Source: Methanosarcina barkeri MS (lineage in GTDB: Archaea > Halobacteriota > Methanosarcinia > Methanosarcinales > Methanosarcinaceae). Taken from it: DNA of 64,000 nt. The stretch lies in assembly GCF_000970025.1 (NCBI RefSeq), contig NZ_CP009528.1, positions 3,025,168 to 3,089,167 on the forward strand, given 5' to 3'. This document shows, in pieces, positions 20,087 through 30,471 of the stretch. The notes beneath the pieces were generated by a model. That model saw only the letters and a list, made by a program, of their open reading frames with translations. It searched no databases and had not been told where the DNA came from. Made by a program: the position numbers and the translations under genes. The first letter of the stretch is position 1; every line of letters starts with the position of its first letter.

Positions 20087-20833
20087 TTGCAGCAGACATT
20101 CCAGAATGTTATTATCAACCGACAAGAGATAAACTCAATTGAGTTTGAAAAGGAAAGTGTTGAGATTTCACTATCTCCCGGCGGAGAAGAAACCTTCGAG
20201 ATCCTGATCACAAACTACGGGTCCCCTACGCATATTCACTTTTCAGTAAGTGACGAATTAAAAGGTCAGATCATTTTTCGGAGGGATAACCCATATGTGC
20301 TTCAGAAAGAATACGTTTCTGTAGTTGCAAGAATCCCGCAAGAAGGCAGGGTGCTTACAAAAGGACAGATATATATCACGGCGGGTTACGGCTCAAGAAA
20401 GAAAGGTTTTCCAGTCCAGCTTGGAAAAATCGATCCAAAGCCGCAGGAACACTCCGAAGATGATCACCATGCAGGAAATCAAGACGAAGAATTGAGTTCT
20501 CAAAGATCCTCAGCTACACTACCTGTAAAGATGCTCTCTCACCCAAAATCAGGAAGCGGAGTTGACGGGTTTTCATCTTTTATCCACAGAAGCTTTACAG
20601 GAAATTTTTCAGCCACGGGAAGAAAGATTCCCAAAAATATAAGTGAAAATGAAAAACTTCCTATGAATATCGCTTTTGGAGGCTTTTTACTACTTGTATG
20701 CTTATTCTTCCTCTACTTTATATTGCCATCGAGCCTGCAGTTTAAAGTTGGCTTTGCCCAGTCGGTTTTGTTTTCAATACTTTTTGTGACCTGTATGATA
20801 TATATTCTGCTGAAAATTGCAGAAGAGATCTAA
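20087..20833 (+). CDS. Membrane-anchored protein with Ig-like N-terminal domain
   Basis: A 248-residue protein of unknown function. Residues of about 15-120 read as a beta-sandwich, with a stretch (SLSPGGEETFEILITNYG) like an Ig/CARDB-type strand pair. There is then a polar His/Asp-rich linker. Two membrane segments lie near 193-215 and 222-243, so the N-terminal domain is anchored by a C-terminal hairpin. The start is TTG 20087 after GTGAGGG at 20073-20079. No other start falls between the Trm112 stop and the domain. Coupling to the Trm112-like gene suggests an operon. Confidence 0.65.
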   Translation: MQQTFQNVIINRQEINSIEFEKESVEISLSPGGEETFEILITNYGSPTHIHFSVSDELKGQIIFRRDNPYVLQKEYVSVVARIPQEGRVLTKGQIYITAGYGSRKKGFPVQLGKIDPKPQEHSEDDHHAGNQDEELSSQRSSATLPVKMLSHPKSGSGVDGFSSFIHRSFTGNFSATGRKIPKNISENEKLPMNIAFGGFLLLVCLFFLYFILPSSLQFKVGFAQSVLFSILFVTCMIYILLKIAEEI

Positions 20834-20910
20834 ACCCTTTAGGAGAACTACAGTTTAAACCCGAGTTTATATATTTTGAACCTGACATCCACTCAATTCA
20901 TTTCCGATTC

Positions 20911-21150
20911 ATAACTGAGAGTCGATTTTCAGGTTCATAAGTCAGAACTCATTTCAGGTTTATAACTGAGAGTCGATTTTCAGGTTCATAAGTCAGAACT
21001 CATTTCAGGTTTATAACTGAGAGTCGATTTTCAGGTTCATAACTGAGGTTAACTTTAGATTTAGAACTGAGATTAACTTCAGATTTAGAACTGAAATTAA
21101 CTTCAGATTTAGAACTGAAATTAACTTCAGATTTAGAACTGAAATTAACT
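20911..21150. repeat. Two adjoining minisatellites, 51 bp and 24 bp units
   Basis: A 51-bp unit beginning ATAACTGAGAGTCGATTTTC recurs at 20911, 20962 and 21013. It then gives way to a 24-bp unit, beginning AGATTTAGAACTGA, at 21057, 21081, 21105 and 21129. The two units share the AACTGAGATTAA core, so the second probably grew out of the first. They lie in the 760-bp spacer before pyrG, which otherwise shows only AT-rich DNA. Confidence 0.9.
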
Positions 21151-21596
21151 TTTTAACCCGAGGTGAAAATTCACTTCAGGAGCATAAGTAAGACTTCATC
21201 TTGTTCAAAACTGAGAAAATCATGGAACAATCCATTATGGGCATTCATAAATATTTATAATTGCAGAATAACCTGAAAACAAGAAAATTGTACTTTTCTG
21301 TATCTTATTTTCCTTCACTCCAGGCTTTTCAGTCCGCCGGCACTTTAGCTATTACTTAAAGAATTCTATTTCATTTGGGTCTATTCTCTTACTTTCACTT
21401 CTTATTTGAGTCTGTTCATTTTTAGAAGTTGAGAGTAATTTTTATATCATGAAGATATTGGTATTGTGTTCGTACCAGAGGATTAATGACAGATTTCTTA
21501 TACATTACTAATTTAATTATTTCCTGTCTAACTCCGTATAATATCCTTTAGCAGTCTGAAACTACTATTAGGAAAACCTAGTGAGGAAGCTTATCC

Positions 21597-23201
21597 ATGA
21601 AGTATATAATAGTTACCGGTGGGGTGATGAGCGGGCTTGGGAAAGGCATTACCATCGCATCCATTGGCAGAAACCTTAAAAACAAAGGTTATAAAGTTAC
21701 GGCTATCAAGATCGACCCTTACATCAATATTGATGCAGGCACCATGAGCCCCTACCAGCATGGGGAAGTTTTTGTGCTCAAGGACGGAGGTGAAGTGGAC
21801 CTGGATCTTGGGAATTACGAGCGGTTCCTTGATACTGAACTTACAAGGGACCATAACCTTACCACAGGCAAGGTCTACTTAGAAGTAATTTCCAAAGAGA
21901 GGAGAGGAGACTACCTGGGAAAAACAGTTCAGATCATTCCCCATGTCACAAACGAAATCAAAAGCAGGATCAGGAAGGTCGCTGCTCGGAGTGGAGCCGA
22001 TATATGTCTTATTGAAATCGGAGGGACTGTTGGGGACATTGAAAGCATGCCTTTCCTCGAAGCTGTACGCCAGATGCACAGAGAAGAACCTTCCGAAAAT
22101 GTCGCATTTATTCATGTCACCCTGGCTATGGAAGACCTTCAGGGAGAGCAAAAAACCAAGCCTTCCCAGCACTCCGTAAAGGAACTTCGTGCCCTTGGGC
22201 TCAGTCCTGAAGTAATCGTTGTAAGATCAAAGTCACCTCTTCAGGAAAGCGCCAAAGAGAAAATTGCCCTCTTTTGTGATGTGCCACAGGAACTGGTTAT
22301 CAGCGCTCATGACGCCAATGATATTTATGAAGTGCCTCTTGAGATAGAAGAGCAGGGATTAACCACCCAGCTCATGAAACACCTGCAACTTGAGTCCAAT
22401 GTCGAAAACGGTGCATGGAAAGAGATGGTTGCAAGGATGCACTCTACAACCAACACGGTTAAACTTGCAATTGTTGGAAAATATACCAATCTTGAGGACT
22501 CTTACCTCAGCATCCTTGAAGCTGTCAAGCATGGAGGAATTGACAACGGATGCAGAGTTGAAGTCAATATGGTTGAAGCCGAAATTCTGGAAGAAAATCC
22601 AGCCGAGGTTGAGAAGCTAATACAGTATGATGGGATTCTTATTCCGGGCGGTTTTGGTGGGCGAGGCACAGAAGGCAAGATGACGGCAATTAAATTCGCC
22701 AGGGAAAACGATATTCCGTTCCTTGGAATCTGCCTGGGCATGCAGCTTGCAGTCATCGAATTTGCCAGAAATGTGGCTAAACTCAAAGGAGCAAACAGTA
22801 CGGAATTTGATGAAGATACCCCTTACCCTGTGATTGATCTCCTGCCTGAGCAGACCAGTGTTGCAGAAATGGGCGGAACCATGCGCCTTGGGGACTATGA
22901 AGCCATCCTTACAGAAGGCTCTATTGCCGCTAAAATCTACGGGACCAATTACATTGTTGAACGCCACCGCCATAGGTATGAGGTTAACCCGGAGTTTGTT
23001 GACAGGCTTGAGTCTTATGGCATTGTCTTTTCCGGTAAAAACAAGAACAGGATGGAAATTGCCGAGATTCCTGGCAAGCGTTTCTTCTTTGGTTCCCAGT
23101 TCCATCCTGAGTTTAGATCACGGCCTGGAAGACCGTCTCCTCCATTCAATGGTCTCGTCGCGGCAATGTGCAAATACAGAAAGGAAAGAGAAGGACGATA
23201 A
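21597..23201 (+). CDS. pyrG: CTP synthase
   Basis: A 534-residue, full-length CTP synthase. The N-terminal synthetase domain starts with [17 protein letters not shown] (P-loop) and has [20 protein letters not shown]. The C-terminal class I glutaminase domain has the nucleophile Cys in GICLGMQ and the His/Glu pair in FHPEF. It makes CTP from UTP with glutamine nitrogen in pyrimidine synthesis. It forms, with pyrE at 25.2 kb, a scattered pyrimidine cluster. Confidence 0.98.
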   Translation: MKYIIVTGGVMSGLGKGITIASIGRNLKNKGYKVTAIKIDPYINIDAGTMSPYQHGEVFVLKDGGEVDLDLGNYERFLDTELTRDHNLTTGKVYLEVISKERRGDYLGKTVQIIPHVTNEIKSRIRKVAARSGADICLIEIGGTVGDIESMPFLEAVRQMHREEPSENVAFIHVTLAMEDLQGEQKTKPSQHSVKELRALGLSPEVIVVRSKSPLQESAKEKIALFCDVPQELVISAHDANDIYEVPLEIEEQGLTTQLMKHLQLESNVENGAWKEMVARMHSTTNTVKLAIVGKYTNLEDSYLSILEAVKHGGIDNGCRVEVNMVEAEILEENPAEVEKLIQYDGILIPGGFGGRGTEGKMTAIKFARENDIPFLGICLGMQLAVIEFARNVAKLKGANSTEFDEDTPYPVIDLLPEQTSVAEMGGTMRLGDYEAILTEGSIAAKIYGTNYIVERHRHRYEVNPEFVDRLESYGIVFSGKNKNRMEIAEIPGKRFFFGSQFHPEFRSRPGRPSPPFNGLVAAMCKYRKEREGR

Positions 23202-23479
23202 AGTACAGGAAGGGAAGAGAAGGATGATAAAGTAGGTAAAAGTTATTTTATGTGATTCATCACCTTTAATTCCTTTTTTATGAATATTTTAATTGTCTAA
23301 GGAAAATTCAAGCCTTTAATCTAACTTAACACTTTGTTAAAAATATTTATTTGGCTGGAAACTGATAAATACTTTTAAAATTGAAAAAGGTAGATTATGC
23401 GACATCTATTGAGGCATCTTACATAAATAGTGCCTGTACAGATATCGCAACTTCACCAAAACCTATGAAGGTACATATT

Positions 23480-23614
23480 ATGGCAATGTCTAAAAAAGAT
23501 CTGGAGAAGAAGAAAAGCGCTAAGAGAGAAAAGCTTGAGGAGCTGGAAAAACAGGCTTCTGCAGGTAGCAAGGACGCAAAGAAGAAGCTTGCAAAGGAAA
23601 AGAGGAAAAAATAA
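23480..23614 (+). CDS. Small highly basic protein
   Basis: A 44-residue Lys/Glu-rich protein, predicted to be a single charged helix ending KKKLAKEKRKK. The longer frame from 23381 lacks a ribosome site, whereas ATG 23480 is preceded by GAAGG 8 bases upstream. The function is unknown; nucleic acid binding is possible from charge alone. Confidence 0.5.
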   Translation: MAMSKKDLEKKKSAKREKLEELEKQASAGSKDAKKKLAKEKRKK

Positions 23615-23961
23615 TTTCTTTAGAAGTTTTTCTTTTCTAGATAGCGTGTAAAAAGATCCGGGGATTATTCACCCCCGATCAACACCAATTTTTAAATTTA
23701 AACTGTACAGGAAGTATTGCTAAATACCTTTTTTCTCGTCCTGGACACCTTTCTACCCTGTAATTTCATCGTCATTTATCTTTCTTCTTACCCAGTTTTT
23801 ATCGCCTTTTTGTGACTTTTATTCTCTACAAAAAACGTGTTGATTAAGCATATTTTATTATAAATAGGGAATTATCAAAAAACAATAAATCCCAGGGAAA
23901 AATTAAAACCGGAGGGGAAAAACGAAGCATAATCCCCATCTGTAATTTAAGACTTAAACTT

Positions 23962-24091
23962 GAGCTGATCCCAAAACTCAAAATTGCTTCTCTGAATCCT
24001 GTATTCCGAACAATCAATCAAGTTTCTGATCATGAAAACAATCCTGAAAATTCTTGATGATTAAGAACGAAATGGCTTTTGGGATAGGCTC
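23962..24091. mobile_element. TIR element family 2, copy A (130 bp)
   Basis: Non-coding 130-bp element bounded by GAGCTGATCCCAAAA and, inverted, GAGCCTATCCCAAAA. A homologous 130-bp copy is at 54459-54588 and a 140-bp relative at 46844-46983. No convincing target duplication was found. Confidence 0.6.
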
Positions 24092-24290
24092 CTTAATAAA
24101 ATAAGTACAATTAAATAGAGTCAATAATTACATAAGCCCATTACTTAAGCACATTGAGCTCTTGTTCAAGCCCAACATAGAATTCAATTACTTAATTTCA
24201 TTTTCAAGTCAATGTTTAACTGCAGTTAATAAGTCAATGTTTAACCGCACTTAATTATACCCTGACATTAAGTATTTGCATCACTTTATA

Positions 24291-24376
24291 ACCACGGAAA
24301 GCATGGAAAGCGCGGAAATTACGGAAGAATTGTGTTCCCATTTCCTTTATTCTATGTTTTCCGTGCTTTCCGTGGT
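24291..24376. other. Long perfect-arm hairpin
   Basis: ACCACGGAAAGCA (24291-24303) is exactly complementary to TGCTTTCCGTGGT (24364-24376), and about six further pairs continue inward across a G-T step, giving a stem near 20 bp. CCGTGCTTTCCGTG recurs alone near 54355. It lies in the gene-free spacer 23620-24590 upstream of carS and could be a folded RNA element or a repeat terminus. Confidence 0.6.
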
Positions 24377-24595
24377 AACATTTCAATTTAGATTGATGAA
24401 GAAATTTTGGTCGTTGAATATAAAAAAGCAGGTAAAGCAGCGAGCACAGGTTATTGGTATGTTCTACGGACAAATTATGAATGAGAGTAAAGAGTCCAGT
24501 AATATCCAGAAAGTTAAGTTCGTTTTAAGAAAAAGATAAAGTTGACATAAAGAGTTGATACCACGATTGAGCTGATAATTAAAGCATTCTGGTTG

Positions 24596-25123
24596 ATGCT
24601 TCCAGCATACCTTCCCAACCCATTTGCAGCTGTTTTCGGTGGCGGAAAGCCAATTGACTGGGGCAGGACATATAAGGACGGAAGAAGGATCCTTGGAGAC
24701 GGAAAGACTTATAGAGGACTCTTTTCAGGCATATTTTGCGGGTTTATTGCAGGATGTATTGAGATCTGGCTGAGTTCCAGAGGATTTGAGATTATGGGGA
24801 TCGAAATGCCTGCCTTTGGCCCGGATTACAAAAGCGCTTTGATAGTTGTGCTCGCCCTCTCCTCCGGCGCTCTGTTCGGAGATATGTTCAAGAGCTTTTT
24901 CAAGCGCAGGATGGGCTTGAAAAGAGGAGCATCTCTTCCTCTGGTAGACCAGCTTGACTTTGTGGTGGGGGCCTGGGTATTTACATACCTTGTAGCCCCT
25001 GAGTGGTTTGTGAGCAATTTTACTCACGGGATCATGCTTACCATTATTATAATAACGCCTCTGCTCCATCTTACAACAAATATAATCGGATACCTTATAG
25101 GTGTAAAGAAAGAACCCTGGTGA
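24596..25123 (+). CDS. carS: CDP-archaeol synthase
   Basis: A 175-residue integral membrane enzyme with about five membrane segments. The N-terminal LPAYLPNPFAAVFGGGKPID and RTYKDGRRILGDGKTYRG are the CarS signature, and DQLDFVVGAW resembles the CDP-alcohol site of bacterial CdsA. It transfers CTP to digeranylgeranylglyceryl phosphate in archaeal phospholipid synthesis. ATG 24596 is used. The frame is open 30-40 bases upstream with a plausible extra segment (IELIIKAFWL), but only ATT, ACG or CTG codons could start it. Confidence 0.92.
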   Translation: MLPAYLPNPFAAVFGGGKPIDWGRTYKDGRRILGDGKTYRGLFSGIFCGFIAGCIEIWLSSRGFEIMGIEMPAFGPDYKSALIVVLALSSGALFGDMFKSFFKRRMGLKRGASLPLVDQLDFVVGAWVFTYLVAPEWFVSNFTHGIMLTIIIITPLLHLTTNIIGYLIGVKKEPW

Positions 25124-25212
25124 AATTACACCGGAAATTCATAAGAATCAGTGTAGGAAGAACTTTAATAAAGCACTTATAGCGCTAATAAGGCTGCAAA
25201 TACGGTGAGAGA

Positions 25213-25776
25213 ATGAGCAAAACAAATTTAGAAACAGGAAATAACATTGAGAATCAGAAACAGGAGCTGATCGCAGCCCTCAAGGCCTGCGGAGCCGTAC
25301 GCTACGGAAATTTCACACTTGCCTCGGGAAAGAAAAGCAAATATTATATAGATATCAAAAAGGCCAGTACTGACCCTAAAACCCTGAAACTTATAGCACG
25401 TCAGGCAGCATTCAGGATAAAACAGATGGATGTGAACATAATAGCAGGAGTGGAACTTGGAGGTGTGCCACTGGCAACTGCAGTTTCTATGGAAACCGAT
25501 CTTCCTCTGCTTATTGTCAGGAAAGCTATAAAGGACTACGGTACAAAGAGCAGGTTTGTAGGTGATATTAGACCGGAAGATAGGCTTGTAATGCTCGAAG
25601 ACGTAACAACAAGTGGAGGCTCGGTCAGGAACGCAATTGAGGTTGTCAGGGAAACCGGAGCAAGCGTCAAATATGTAATCAGTGTTGTGGACAGGGAAGA
25701 AGGAGCAATAGAAAATTTAAAAGAAGCAGGTACGGAACTTGTACCTCTTGTAAGTGCAAGCGATCTCTTAAAGTAA
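25213..25776 (+). CDS. pyrE: Orotate phosphoribosyltransferase
   Basis: A 187-residue type I phosphoribosyltransferase with the PRPP loop MLEDVTTSGGS near residues 136-146 and the N-terminal GNFTLASGKKSKYYIDIK typical of PyrE. It converts orotate and PRPP to OMP in UMP synthesis. ATG 25213 follows GGTGAGA by 2-3 bases. Next to carS, which uses CTP, and downstream of pyrG. Confidence 0.97.
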   Translation: MSKTNLETGNNIENQKQELIAALKACGAVRYGNFTLASGKKSKYYIDIKKASTDPKTLKLIARQAAFRIKQMDVNIIAGVELGGVPLATAVSMETDLPLLIVRKAIKDYGTKSRFVGDIRPEDRLVMLEDVTTSGGSVRNAIEVVRETGASVKYVISVVDREEGAIENLKEAGTELVPLVSASDLLK

Positions 25777-25812
25777 GGAAAGTGTGAAGACACATCCTGC
25801 ATCTAAAGCTTT

Positions 25813-26133
25813 TCAGATTTTGCCTTCAAACCCATCAATTGCTGCAGGAAGGCACTCCAGAACTTTAGCAAAACCGGAGTGATGAAGGTTCAATACCACT
25901 GCAGCAACAATTTCTTCGCGGGTTGCACCCTCGTTCTTTGCCATCATTGCATGCATCTGTACACCCCGTGGGTTTCGATTCGCAGTCTGAATGGCTATGT
26001 TGATCAACTGCTTTGTTTTAGCATCAAGACCTTTCAGTGCTTTCTGTGCTCCAATAAGGTCGTTAAAACGTGCTGCGACCTCAGGACATTCTGTTTGGAA
26101 GATTTCATATGGATTTTGACTCATAGTTTTCAT
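25813..26133 (-). CDS. Carboxymuconolactone decarboxylase-family protein
   Basis: A 106-residue all-alpha CMD/AhpD-like protein (KQLINIAIQTANR, GATREEIVAAVVLNLHHSG). The redox CxxC of AhpD is absent: the core reads VQMHAMMAKNEGAT, keeping only the His. Peroxidase chemistry of the AhpD kind is thus unlikely. The function remains unknown. ATG 26124 is an alternative start three codons in. Confidence 0.8.
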   Translation of the reverse strand: MKTMSQNPYEIFQTECPEVAARFNDLIGAQKALKGLDAKTKQLINIAIQTANRNPRGVQMHAMMAKNEGATREEIVAAVVLNLHHSGFAKVLECLPAAIDGFEGKI

Positions 26134-26260
26134 CTCCTGAAATAGTCTAATTATGTTTTACTTTATAAAAAGTAGGTTTTTCGTCAGGGAAAAAATAAGA
26201 GTTTTTCTCCCCGCTGAGAAAACCTAGAATATCCGGTTCAGAGAAAAGAGTTTAGATCAC

Positions 26261-26356
26261 TGAAAACGCTGAAAACATTGAAAATGCTGAAAACATTGAA
26301 AATGCTGAAAACATTGAAAATGCTGAAAACATTGAAAACGCTGAAAACATTGAAAA
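26261..26356. repeat. 18-bp minisatellite
   Basis: About five copies of GAAAATGCTGAAAACATT in the spacer before purD. The unit is a multiple of three and could encode ENAENI, but no start or stop context supports translation. Confidence 0.9.
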
Positions 26357-26680
26357 ATATGGAGCAAAAATTAAAACAAGCCTTAAAATGAAAGATTTTT
26401 AGTTAAGTTTAAAGCCTGACAATGAGAAGATATTTATTAGAAGAAATAGAGAACTAGGAAGTCCTTCAGCATATTCCTAATTAAAATTATTTGGTAACAA
26501 ATCATCAATAAATTGTCAATAAAAAGAGACAGCTGCATAAAGCAGTATTGAAAGGTTTTGAGGACTGGAAATTCATTACCTTTTTCTCATCTCATCTATT
26601 TGACCTTATTATCAGTACATATTGAAACCATACTTATACTTGAACATAACAGGAATCTTTTTAAAACCAGGAGAATAAAA

Positions 26681-27982
26681 ATGAAAATTTTGCTTATCGG
26701 CGGAGGCGGAAGGGAACACGCAATCGCCGAGGGAATCAAGAAAAGCAAGCATAATCCCTCTCTTTATGCGTTAATGGCGAAAAAAAATCCCGGAATTGCT
26801 TCCCTCTGTGAGGACTTTTTCCTTGAGAAAGAAACTGAAGTTGAAAAAGTTGTTGAGTACGCAAAAGCCAGAAACATCGAAATGGCTTTTGTAGGCCCTG
26901 AAGCCCCTCTTGCAGCAGGAGTTGCAGATGCCCTCTGGAAAGCAGGAATTCCGGTTGTAGGGCCTAAAAAAGCCTGTGCAACTATAGAATTTGACAAGGC
27001 CTGGGCAAGAAATTTCATGAAAAAATATGAAATCAAAGGCTGCCCTGCATATGAAGTTTTCACAGAGGAAAAACCTGCGCACGATTTTATAGAAAAACTG
27101 GGCGACGTGGCAGTCAAGCCCTCAGGTCTGACAGGAGGCAAAGGCGTAAAAGTTATGGGAGACCAGCTCCCTGACCTAGAAGCCGCCAAAGCCTACACAA
27201 GTGAGCTGCTTGAGAAAGGGCCTGTAGTCATTGAGGAACGCTTTATAGGAGAGGAGTTTACGCTTCAGGCCTTTGTAGACGGAAAAAGCCTTGTTTTCTT
27301 CCCTGCAGTGCAGGACCACAAAAGAGCCTATGAAGGAGATCTCGGACCCAATACAGGCGGTATGGGTTCATACACTGATGCCGGAGAAATCCTGCCTTTT
27401 ATGCTCCCTGAAGACCTTGAGAAAGCAAAGAAGATTATGAAGGATACCGTAAAGGCGCTTTCTGAGGAAACCGGGACCGGATATCAGGGTGTTCTCTATG
27501 GGCAGTTCATTCTTACAGCCAGCGGTCCCAAGGTAGTGGAATTCAATGCTCGATTCGGTGACCCCGAAGCAATGAATGTGATCTCTCTCCTTGAAACAGA
27601 CTTCGTGGATATCATGTCTGCAGTGGTTAAAGGGACTCTTGGAAATTTGCCTGTAAGCTTTAGCAAGAAAGCAACTGTCTGTAAATATGCAGTTCCTGCC
27701 GGTTATCCAGAAAATCCTGAAAAAGACAGCGAAGTAACTGTAGGAAACATAGGGGATGCGTCCATTTATTATGCCAGTGTCTACGAAAAAGAAGGAAAAG
27801 TTTACACAACCAGCTCCCGCGCAATTGCAGTTATTGGGATTGCTGAAACTATAACTGCAGCCGAAAAAATTGCCCAGAATGCCCTTGAAAATCTCCACGG
27901 CAAGCTATTTTTCCGGAAAGACATTGGGACTGCCGCTCTTATCCAGAAGAGAATTGACCATATGAAAGAACTTAGAGGCTAA
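26681..27982 (+). CDS. purD: Phosphoribosylamine-glycine ligase
   Basis: A 433-residue ATP-grasp enzyme of purine synthesis that joins phosphoribosylamine and glycine. [13 protein letters not shown] is the N-terminal hallmark, followed by the ATP-grasp [13 protein letters not shown] and [11 protein letters not shown]. The frame extends to 26558, but ATG 26681 directly precedes the domain and follows GGAGA by 6 bases. Confidence 0.97.
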   Translation: MKILLIGGGGREHAIAEGIKKSKHNPSLYALMAKKNPGIASLCEDFFLEKETEVEKVVEYAKARNIEMAFVGPEAPLAAGVADALWKAGIPVVGPKKACATIEFDKAWARNFMKKYEIKGCPAYEVFTEEKPAHDFIEKLGDVAVKPSGLTGGKGVKVMGDQLPDLEAAKAYTSELLEKGPVVIEERFIGEEFTLQAFVDGKSLVFFPAVQDHKRAYEGDLGPNTGGMGSYTDAGEILPFMLPEDLEKAKKIMKDTVKALSEETGTGYQGVLYGQFILTASGPKVVEFNARFGDPEAMNVISLLETDFVDIMSAVVKGTLGNLPVSFSKKATVCKYAVPAGYPENPEKDSEVTVGNIGDASIYYASVYEKEGKVYTTSSRAIAVIGIAETITAAEKIAQNALENLHGKLFFRKDIGTAALIQKRIDHMKELRG

Positions 27983-27989
27983 TTGCCGA

Positions 27990-28286
27990 AAATAAGGCTA
28001 ACTGCTGAAAGTAAGGCTAACTGCTGAAAGTAAGGCTAATTGCCGAAAATAAGGCTAACTGCTGAAAGTAAGGCTAATTGCCGAAAATAAGGCTAACTAC
28101 CTGAAATGTTCTGCAAAAGTACAGCGTGCAAATAAGTACTATGCAGTAGTATAAACTAAAATTCAACCAGAATGAAGTAATTTCGGTTAAAAAAGAGAAA
28201 CTCAGCTTGAATGAAGAAATTCAGCTTGAATGAAGTAAATTCAGCTTGAATGAAATAAATTCAGCTTGAATGAAGTAAATTCAGCT
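27990..28286. repeat. Two tandem repeat arrays between purD and argF
   Basis: First, alternating TAATTGCCGAAAATAAGGC and TAACTGCTGAAAGTAAGGC units (about 27980-28100). Second, about five copies of a 20-bp unit TTCAGCTTGAATGAAGTAAA (about 28201-28286), ending just before the argF start. The 18-bp array at 26.3 kb shares the CTGAAA core. Confidence 0.85.
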
Positions 28287-28308
28287 AGAGTAAGTCGGGG
28301 TTGAAGTG

Positions 28309-29217
28309 ATGAAGAAGGATGTACTTTCGATAACTGACCTGTCCAAAGAAGAGATTTATGAACTCCTCGAATCGGCCATGGACCTGAAAGAAAAACGCAA
28401 AGCTGGAGAACCTACAGAGTACCTGAAGAACAAAAGCCTGGGAATGATTTTTGAGAAAGCTTCCACAAGAACCAGGGTTTCCTTTGAGGTTGCAATGACC
28501 GATTTCGGAGGACATTCCCTTTACCTGAATTCCAGAGATATCCAGATAGGGAGAGGCGAAACCATTGAGGACACTGCCAGAACCCTCTCAGGCTACCTTC
28601 ACGGAATCATGGCCAGAGTTATGAGCCACGAGACCGTAGAGAAATTGGCCAAATACTCAACCATACCCGTGATTAATGCGCTTTCGGACATGGAGCACCC
28701 CTGTCAGATACTTGGCGATTTCATGACCATAATGGAGTACAAGGACAAATTCGAAGACCTGAAGTTCGCCTGGGTAGGAGACGGAAACAACGTCTGTAAT
28801 TCAGCCCTGCTAGGCTCGGCGATTGTGGGAATGGAATTCGCAGTTGCCTGCCCGAAAGGATATGAACCTAAGCCCGAGTTCCTTGAAAAGGCAAAAGCCC
28901 TCGGAGGTAAGTTTACAGTTACGGATGACCCGAAGGTTGCCGTAAAAGATGCGGATATCATTTATACGGATGTCTGGGTTTCCATGGGTGATGAAGCCGA
29001 ACAGGAGAAACGCCTGAAGGACTTTGCTGCTTTCCAGGTCAATACCGAACTCCTTGGAGTTGCAAAACCGGACGTAATAGTTATGCACTGCCTGCCAGCC
29101 CGTAGAGGCCTTGAGATTACGGATGAAGTTATGGACGGCCCGAATTCCGTAATTTTTGAAGAGGCTGAAAACCGTCTGCATGCGCAAAAAGCCCTTATCC
29201 TGAAATTGATGAGATGA
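28309..29217 (+). CDS. argF: Ornithine carbamoyltransferase
   Basis: A 302-residue transcarbamoylase of arginine synthesis. Carbamoyl-phosphate binding is by STRTR (about 52-56) and HPCQ (about 133-136). Ornithine binding matches the DVWVSMG and HCLPA motifs of OTCases, not aspartate carbamoyltransferases. ATG 28309 is preferred over GTG 28306. A trimeric cytoplasmic enzyme is expected. Confidence 0.97.
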   Translation: MKKDVLSITDLSKEEIYELLESAMDLKEKRKAGEPTEYLKNKSLGMIFEKASTRTRVSFEVAMTDFGGHSLYLNSRDIQIGRGETIEDTARTLSGYLHGIMARVMSHETVEKLAKYSTIPVINALSDMEHPCQILGDFMTIMEYKDKFEDLKFAWVGDGNNVCNSALLGSAIVGMEFAVACPKGYEPKPEFLEKAKALGGKFTVTDDPKVAVKDADIIYTDVWVSMGDEAEQEKRLKDFAAFQVNTELLGVAKPDVIVMHCLPARRGLEITDEVMDGPNSVIFEEAENRLHAQKALILKLMR

Positions 29218-29439
29218 AAATTTCATCAATTCCAACCTATTTTATATACCAATAAATAATCGTGGATCATTTGGCTTTTGTGGTTTTAAGTTTCAGTTTA
29301 AAAATTACTTAAAACCTATTTTAGAAAAAGGAAATTCTTATAAGAGTCCCGGTGAATTTCGCCTTCTGAACAGGCTTTCAAGGAAAAAGTATAAGAACAA
29401 AGAGCACTACTATTGCTCCTGCAACATAAGCTACATCGT

Positions 29440-29524
29440 GCGAGAGTTGCCCAGCCAGGTCAAAGGCGCCAGGTTCAGAGCCTGGTTTCGTAGGAATTCG
29501 TGCGTTCGAATCGCACCTCTCGCA
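29440..29524 (+). tRNA. tRNA-Leu (CAG)
   Basis: The acceptor GCGAGAG pairs with CTCTCGC (29517-29523), and A29524 is the discriminator. The D arm GCC...GGC and the anticodon stem CCAGG/CCTGG with loop TTCAGAG give anticodon CAG. A long class II variable arm follows, then GTGCG TTCGAAT CGCAC as the T arm. CCA is not encoded. A TATA-like GTATAAG lies near 29387. Its 3' half recurs in decayed form at four downstream sites, so it is the likely integration target of the island. Confidence 0.93.
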
Positions 29525-29632
29525 CTAAACTTTTTTATTAGCTCTTATTTTTGCATAAGTGATCTAATTTTTTACTTTTTTGAATCACGGCAAGAAGCTT
29601 GGAGGAAAAGTTTTGGAACAAAAATATGGATT

Positions 29633-29974
29633 TTAAGATCTATTACTGACAATGTTTTCTTTGGCATTGTTGTTTTTAATCAATATCAGAATAAGTACTC
29701 CAATCCATGAGATTAAGAGTAATAACCACCATTTGCTTCTTCCCTTTATTTCCAGTGCCCAATCAGAAATTGGAAGCATTATTGTAAACCAAATGAGCAA
29801 TGAGAGAATCATTGCAGAGAATTCGTCTAGTAATTCAGTTTCTGCAATTCCTGCAAGAATTCCAAAAACCGCGCCTACAAAGACAATAAGTCCATTCGTA
29901 AATCCAAGTGACAGAAATAATAAAAGATTTGGGTTCTGTTGAGCCCATGCTTTGAACCTTTCGTATCTCTCCAT
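29633..29974 (-). CDS. Small four-helix membrane protein
   Basis: A 113-residue protein with about four membrane segments (around residues 17-38, 40-60, 55-75 and 83-100) and a basic, Asn-rich end. No family is recognised. The ATG is preceded by GGGGGGA, a good ribosome site, and the base composition fits a real gene. It is the only gene between the tRNA and its first remnant, and so may be cargo of the first island segment. Confidence 0.55.
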   Translation of the reverse strand: MERYERFKAWAQQNPNLLLFLSLGFTNGLIVFVGAVFGILAGIAETELLDEFSAMILSLLIWFTIMLPISDWALEIKGRSKWWLLLLISWIGVLILILIKNNNAKENIVSNRS

Positions 29975-30330
29975 ATTCCCCCCTCAGTTCAACTCACTAA
30001 GCTATGGGGTATGCGATATTAATTCCCGAGTCTCTTCCATAATGGATTAAAACAATGTTTGAGAAAAAGCAGGTAAAACATGCCCGCCTTCTATATGAAG
30101 GGGCTTGATACCTGCCGAATCGTCATATCCCACAAAGTATAAAGTTTTAAAACTATTTGTTTTTTTTTAGAATTTTAGTGACAGAACTTTTAATGTGTGT
30201 TTTAGCTAAGGGTCACAGAATATCATTGGTTAGAATCCCACCCAGACTTTTTAATCGATAAATTCTCTTCAGTTATTTTTTCAGTTATTCTAATTCACTT
30301 GCTTTTTATGGAGCCAGGAAAAGAACTTAA

Positions 30331-30399
30331 TCAAAGGCGCCAGGTTCAGAGTCCAGTTTCATAGGAATTCGTGCGTTCGAATCGCACCTCTCGCACTAA
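30331..30399 (+). repeat. tRNA-Leu remnant 1 (att-like)
   Basis: Matches tRNA-Leu 29460-29528, covering the end of the D arm, the anticodon arm, variable arm, T arm and acceptor, plus ACTAAA downstream. The anticodon stem is mismatched (CCAGG/TCCAG), so this is not a functional tRNA. The 30-bp 3' end is perfect. Confidence 0.85.
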
Positions 30400-30414
30400 A
30401 AATTTTATAGATAC

Positions 30415-30471
30415 TTTTTTGTGATTTTAAGCCGACTTGAGCCAGATTATCTTTTTCTGTCACTGTATTCG
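30415..30471 (-). pseudogene. 3' scrap of a histidine kinase gene
   Basis: On the minus strand this reads TVTEKDNLAQVGLKSQ, matching the last residues (TVTERGNLAQTGLKSQ) of the histidine kinase at 55983-58385. The similarity extends into the flank with the tRNA remnant. It is the end of a lost copy of that gene. Confidence 0.75.

Noticed and set aside
29438-29710. 90-residue frame beginning at tRNA-Leu
   Set aside because: Its first third is the tRNA gene itself.
30331-30399. Second functional tRNA-Leu
   Set aside because: Lacks the acceptor 5' strand and D arm start, and the anticodon stem is mismatched.
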